DNA of 64,000 nt from Alligator mississippiensis (taxonomy: Eukaryota; Chordata; Crocodylia; Alligatoridae). A model generated the notes under the pieces. That model ran no database searches, had not been told where the DNA came from, and worked only from the letters and a program-made list of their open reading frames with translations. Positions 58,640-64,000 of this stretch are shown here, one piece after another. The stretch spans positions 170,694,933 to 170,758,932 of the forward strand of contig NC_081824.1 in assembly GCF_030867095.1 (NCBI RefSeq), in the 5' to 3' direction. The translations under genes were made by a program, and so were the position numbers. The stretch's first letter is position 1, and every line of letters begins with the position of its first letter.

Positions 58640-59912
58640 TGAAAGATATCTGTAAAGTATAAATGCCCAGAGTTCATGAAATCAAACTAGATTCATAAGT
58701 CCACACAGACAGATTCCTAAATCTGTGAAGTGCCATTTTTGTGGGGCCTACCTGTTTGAAGAGCTGCCTCTCTCTCCTATCTAGAACCAGTACAGTTGCA
58801 GGTCAGCAAAGGTGCTGGAGGAGTTCATGATTGTACTAAAGAAAGTACTGCCTGGTATATGTTCTCATTAAAAAAGCCCCTTCCCCCCACTCCTGACTTC
58901 TGAAATTTATTTTCTAAACATTGGTCTGAAATAGCCAGCATCTTGGCTTTTAGAGAGGGTGAAACTTAATAGCTGGTATGTGTTGTTGTGGGAGCCCCTT
59001 CCCATGCACAAGTTTCATTTTTTTCTGGTTCAGGAATGAGGGAAGTTGCTAGTTTTCTTCTGTCACTGCACTTTAATGTGGAAGGTGCATCCAGCTTGGA
59101 ATAGGTGCTTTTTAACTTACCTATCCAAATTGATAATGCCTATTGCCTTGTTTGCAACTGAGTGTCAGGAGTCTTGGCAGCAAAAGGATTGTTCCCTGAC
59201 CCACTTGCATTATTAAGCTGTAAATAGAATAGGCCTATTATACTACGTGTATAGAGAATTTTAAATAAAATTTTGAAGCAAGATTCAAAGAATAACTGAA
59301 AGTGCTGGTGGTGGTATGGACTTGTTTATAACATGACTTGTTTCCTAAATCAAAAGGTCATTTTTACAAATACTTATTCATGCTTGTTATACTATGAGGA
59401 TGAAAGGAGAGCAGAGGGGAAGACGTCAATAGCTGTGGCTGTAGTTAGTCCTGGATATTAAGCTATCATGCTGTGAACTCAAGGTAATTTGAGTATTTGC
59501 ATTTGTACAATCAGGAAACTCTGGTTAGTATGGTAAATACTGGATAAGTGAATTGAAACTCTTTTTAACACTTGTGAGGTTTGGACTGCATATTTTAAGC
59601 ACAGGACATGCCTTTAAGGCCTTAGCAGGCCTACAATTTAAGGGGCAGATCTTGTTCCATCTACTAGGAGTCTAAGTTTGTCCTTCTGAAAATTCATTAG
59701 TGCATTTGTTTGCTATCATAAGTGCTATCTTTTGTGTTATTGACTGTTAAGGTACTTGATCAGGTGAAACAGCATCATCTTTAGGTCTCCGAGTCCACTT
59801 ATTCAGTCTGTTAGGTGCATAAGATCTTGTCAAAGAAGTTCCAGGACATTGCATTTGGTACACAGGGGTTTCAGGAGCCCTCAGTGTTTTGGAGTTGTAT
59901 TTAAAACTGTAC
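58640..59912 (+). other. ZFAND3 intron 1, no recognised element
   Basis: AT-rich intron without recognised gene or repeat, up to the CR1 insertion. Confidence 0.5.
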
Positions 59913-59914
59913 TA

Positions 59915-61387
59915 ATTAAACAATTCGAGCACTTGTGGTGCTCCCATCAGGTCCCAGAGGACTGGAAAAGGGCCAGTGTGGTCCCTATTTTCAAAAAGAG
60001 GAGGAGGAAGGAACCGGGAGAGTATAAGCCAGTTAGTCTCACCTCTATTCTTGGGAAAACTCTGGAAAAAATCATTAAGGATCACATTTGTAGGAGCCCA
60101 GCAGGGGAAATAATGATGAAAGGAAACCAGCGTGGATTCACTGCAGGTAGATCCTGCCTGACTAACCTTGTTTCTTTTTATGACCAGGTCACAAAATCCT
60201 TAGACACAGGTGTTGAGGTAGATGTCATCTACCTAGACTTTAAGAAGACCTTTGATACGGTATCTCATTCTGTTCTCGAAAATAAACTGAGATGCTGTGA
60301 TGTAGATGATTACATGGTCAGGTGGGTGGCAAATTGGCATAGGGGTCATACCCAGAGAGTGGTGGTGGACGGGTTGGTGATCGACGTGGAAAGATGCAGG
60401 CAGTGGAGTCCCGCAAGGCTTGGTCCTTGGACCAGTGCTATTCAAGTGTCTTTATCAGTGACACTTGGATGAGGGTGTGGAGAGCACCCTGTCCAAGTTT
60501 GCAAATGATACCAAATTATAGGGCAAAGTTAATACACCAGAGGGTAGGGAACGGATCCAGGCGGATCTGGATGGGTTGGAAAAATGGGCAGAATGAAATA
60601 GGATGCAGTTCAACAAAGACAAGTGTAAAGTGCTGCACCTGGGCAAAAAGAACCACCAACACACTTACAGGCTGGGGGAGGGCCTTCTCAGCAGCACTAG
60701 TGGAAAGGGATCTCAGAGTCATAGTTTGACAACTCATGTTTATCTTGGAGTCCATGTGACAGTGATCAACAAGGCTAACCGCACTTTATCATACATTAGC
60801 AGATGCATGACAAGCGTGTCCAGGGAGGTGATGCTTCCTCTCTATGCGGCACTGGTCAGGCTGCAGCTGGAGTACTGCATCCAGTTTTGGGCACTGCACT
60901 TCAAGAGGGATGCGGAGAATCTTGAGAGGGTTCAGGGGAGGGCCACTTGTATGGTCAGAGGTGTGCAGAGAAGGCCCTACAAGGAGAAACTGAGGGACCT
61001 AGATCTCTTCAGCTTTTGCAGGAGAAGGCTGAGAGGTGATCTTGTGGCTGCCTATAAATTCATCAAGGGAGGGCAGCAGGGAATAGGAGATGCTCTATTT
61101 ATTAGGGCATCCCCTGGAGTAACTAGGAACAATGGCCACAGATTGACGGAGACCAGATTTAGGTTGGACAGTAGAAAAAACTTTTTTACAGTAAGGGTTG
61201 CCAGACTCTGGAATGGGCTTCCAAGGGAGGTGGTGCTCCCCCCTACCCTGGGGGTCTTCAAGAGGAGACTGGACAAGCACCTAACTGGGGTTGTCTGACC
61301 CCAGCACTCTTTCCTGCCCAGAGCAGGGGGTCAGACTCAATGACCTACTGAGGTCCCTTCTGACCCTAACATCTGTGAATCTGAATG
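59915..61387 (+). mobile_element. CR1 LINE, 5'-truncated, plus orientation
   Basis: It begins within ORF2 just before the VPEDWKRASVVPIFKK block and runs to the 3' end (ggtcccttctgaccctaac, then atctgtgaatctg). It is the only long CR1 on the + strand in this window. The sequence differs from the minus-strand copies, so it represents another subfamily. Confidence 0.92.
59930..61298 (+). pseudogene. CR1 ORF2 reverse-transcriptase remnant with altered active site
   Basis: Visible in order: VPEDWKRASVVPIFKK near 59950, YKPVSLTSILGKTLEK near 60030, GFTAGRSCLTNLVSFYDQVT near 60140, IYLDFKKTFDTVSH near 60230, then a frameshift near 60395 before the GVPQG block. The catalytic block reads FANDT near 60500 instead of FADDT, so an essential aspartate is lost. 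A TAG stop follows three codons later. The long C-terminal frame 60603-61298 includes [40 protein letters not shown] and FFTVRVARLWNGLP. Confidence 0.88.
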
Positions 61388-64000
61388 TTCCTTCTGCAGT
61401 ACTCTGTACTGGCATACTTGTAGTGTAGGCTGGCTTAATGTAACCATTGCTCTTATATAAGATAATTTGCCTGGGGAATGCCATTGTTTTGATACAGGTG
61501 TTTCACTTTTTACTGACCATTCAATTGTTTGAGGCACTGACCTTCAGCAGTTGAGGGGTCAGATATGAATTTTTCCGAAACATTGGGTCGGGTCTATAAA
61601 GGGCATTGCATTGTACATCAGGGACACTTCACTGAAGACCAGAATGTTCATGCAGGTAGTCGGTCCCATTCACAGAATTTCTTCTTTTTTTTTTTAGTTG
61701 TAATGCCTTTGTACAATCTAAAAAGTGACAGATGACTCAAAACAAAATGTTCACCTTCAGGGGACAAAATACAGCAAGAGGGGGAAGGATAGATGTAACC
61801 ATGTGGTGCAGGCCACTGAAAGGAGAAAGTTGGTTTGAAAACTCTTCTATTCTCTGCAGATCATTCTGTTGATACGATTGTTTGAAAAAGCTGCTGGGCT
61901 TCCCTGTGTACTTTAGGATGAAATACTCATGGTGTGTTACAGAAACAAATCCTTCCATCATTGTGTGATTGGTTTACTGTGGGTGTTATACAGACAGAAA
62001 GATGAATGCTACCCTAACATGCTCATTGTGCACAATTCACTTGAATGGCAACAGAAAATGCAAAGGGGGGTTATAGCCTTTCAATTTTCCTGATGATGAA
62101 GGTGCTGGTATTGCAGTGGTTCCAGTGCTTCAGCGGACAGGTGAACAATTAAGTCGTTGGCAGACAGTGAATTAGAAAGATACAGGTCCAAATAAGACCT
62201 AGAATTACCTGCCTGTCATTTAGCTTTCAGACCTCTATTAGTGAGATGGAAAGAGGCTGAGCCTAAATAATGGAATCTTTTGGATTACTTAGTTTTCATA
62301 GTGACACAAAAAAAAGCAACAAAAAAAGTATTTAGCAGTCCTGAGTGCTGGGATAGAGAAGCTCTTTAAAAATATTTAATGAAATTATGCCCTTTTCTTT
62401 ACAAAAAAAATCAAGAGTTAGAACCTTCTGATAGTTAAGTGTGCCTAGTGACTTGTCAGGGGAAAAGAAAGTACCTGTTAAGTAGTCCCTGTCCTTCCCT
62501 TGTTTTTTAATATTCTTTTATGGTATATTTAAATCCAAGACCTGACTGACTGTGTGAGCTTGTCAGTTGGGAAGATGTTATCTCTCGCACAGTTCCTGGT
62601 GCACTTCAAATTTCCAAACAACATAATTCAAAATTCATAAATTGGTGGTAATAACAGTAGCTTCTATTCTCACAGCTACAGTGAAGCTCAAGAGCATTTG
62701 AGCACTTTCTGATTCAGCCGTAGATTTGCTTTGATCTGTAGGTGTTGTGGGTTTTTCTCCTTCCCTGAATTTAGGGAATGTGGCTTCATCACTAAAGTTC
62801 TAGAATAGAAAGAGGCAGGAGTCAGTAATTTCAAGTGGTTTGCATAGAAAATTAGAAACTTTAATCTGGATTTAGCTGTTTTGACACTTCAGGTTATCTG
62901 AATCACAGATCATGTTACATGTTAGGAACTAATTATAAGAAAGGTTAATTGTTTCAAGGCTTATTTCAGCTGACTGGAAAGTGTGAGGTCTTGACAGTAT
63001 TTTAAAAGGTGACTTGTAAAGGAAAGTCTTTTTTGCTGTTGAAAGCCATCTAAAGGTGGCCTGAAGCCTTTTGAAAAGCAAGAGTTTTTATCTTTAGAAA
63101 TATCAGGAATATCAAGCCTGGTCTCACCTGTTCTTACTGGGTTCAAAAGGGGTCTAGAGAACTGAATTGAGAACTTTTCAGATCTTTTATTGCAGGGTAG
63201 CAGTGTTTTGAAAAATAAATGGTTCTCTTAACGTGCTGATCAAGCATTTTTGTTAACCCTTGTTTAACTTAAAATTTAACAGGCTGACCAAATATTCTTT
63301 AAACCATGTTTCTTGGGTTTCACTTTTGTTTGTGCTATTATTTCTTCTGGTTCTTTATTCCTTCAGGAAGGTTATCAGTAGTAGTCTTAGTAGTGGTAGA
63401 TTATTTACGTCTTTTGCTACAACAATCCAATAAAATATTATAATTGATCATTATTGGTAAAAGCATAACATAAGATTACACATTCTGCCACCTTAAAGTA
63501 TTAGTGATCATGGTTTTTATATGATCATATAAAAACAGATTAAATGAAGCAATATAAGACCATAGAGTAAAAAGTTTTGATTTTGGCCCTTATTCTTTGT
63601 CCAAGTAATATGAATACACCTAGGGAGTATGGGACAGTCTGCAAGTTGGTAGAGAGGAGCCAGATTGGTTTCTTTTTGTTAGCCTAGTATTTAAAATTTT
63701 CTGCTAATGGAGTCATCATCCATTTTTCTCTTATTCAAGAGACCACAAATAGTGATTTCAGTTATTTTTCTTTTTTCCCCACAAGAACACCCTGTCAGTA
63801 TATGGGATTTGATACCACCTGCCCATGGTGACTGGAAATCTCATTAGAGTGAATCATAGTCTAGTAATGGTCTCTCATTGTTTGTAGTATTATATTTCAG
63901 CTGCATAGGTTTCTAGGCCAAAAGAGTGCTTTATTAATCTCAGAAAAGGCAAAGTTCAAGAGAACCTCACTGCTTGCGTATGTCTGCATGCTAGCATCTT
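61388..64000 (+). other. ZFAND3 intron 1, right edge, no recognised element
   Basis: AT-rich intron. A minus-strand open frame of 74 codons at 61737-61961 has fairly protein-like composition, but I do not recognise it and no further exon-like sequence accompanies it. It could be an old pseudogene or repeat. No ZFAND3 exon 2 was seen. Confidence 0.45.

Noticed and set aside
61737..61961. Minus-strand 74-codon frame with protein-like composition
   Set aside because: No family recognised, no neighbouring exon-like sequence and no splice context that would support a gene.
14905..64000. Second exon of ZFAND3 (rest of the A20 finger)
   Set aside because: I looked for a frame continuing with the second Cys pair after an acceptor site and found none; reading by eye could miss it, but the gene's first intron is known to be very long.
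1..64000. A novel defence, biosynthetic or operon-like system
   Set aside because: The window is vertebrate intergenic and intronic DNA; every sizeable coding signal apart from ZFAND3 exon 1 is a transposon remnant.

Overview
The window looks like a vertebrate (sauropsid) nuclear chromosome. It is AT-rich intergenic and intronic DNA with no compact genes, one CpG-island promoter, and many CR1-type LINEs, palindromic DNA transposons, solo LTRs and tRNA-derived SINEs. The CR1 sequences, with 3' ends built of TTCATAGA-type repeats, and the one near-complete CR1 ORF2 point to a crocodilian such as Alligator. A turtle is the main alternative. I infer this from repeat content, not from a database search.

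Only one host gene is supported: exon 1 of ZFAND3 (AN1/A20-type zinc finger protein 3) on the + strand. The ATG is at 14834 and the splice donor follows base 14904. It sits in a CpG island of about 14.0-15.1 kb with ETS, NRF1 and CRE-like motifs and no TATA box. The first 24 residues match the vertebrate ZFAND3 N-terminus as I recall it. Everything to the right (14.9-64 kb) is read as the 5' part of a very long intron 1; I found no second exon. Everything to the left (1-14.0 kb) is 5' flank.

Layout. 0.05-3.1 kb: long, young CR1 on the minus strand. 5.57-7.2 kb: TA-flanked DNA element with a GC-rich tandem-repeat core. 7.4-9.1 kb: GC-rich repeat-derived DNA and a palindromic hAT-like MITE. 9.65-9.87 kb: inverted tRNA-like arms. 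12.3-14.0 kb: AT-rich tandem array of about 150-bp units, split by a Helitron-like insertion and touching the CpG island. 14.0-15.1 kb: ZFAND3 promoter and exon 1. 17.8-18.2 kb: MITE with perfect 16-bp inverted ends. 21.1 kb: octamer array. 22.1-22.5 kb: second Helitron-like copy. 23.9-26.9 kb: old CR1 carrying both ORF1 and ORF2 remnants, split by a hAT element with a perfect 8-bp target duplication. 28-31 kb: two MIR-like SINEs and a short hAT MITE. 34-36 kb: diverged direct duplication. 38-44.5 kb: CR1 fragment and four MITEs. 45.7-53.2 kb: nested cluster in which a BED-finger hAT transposase pseudogene is interrupted by a LINE, a MITE and a solo LTR, with a second solo LTR beside it. 58.4-61.4 kb: MITE fragment and a 5'-truncated CR1 on the + strand.

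The elements do not work together as a system. They are an archive of insertions whose order can partly be read from target-site duplications. I found no CRISPR array, operon, rRNA, canonical tRNA gene or unknown enzymatic system, and the numerous other open frames look like chance frames in repeats or GC-rich DNA.
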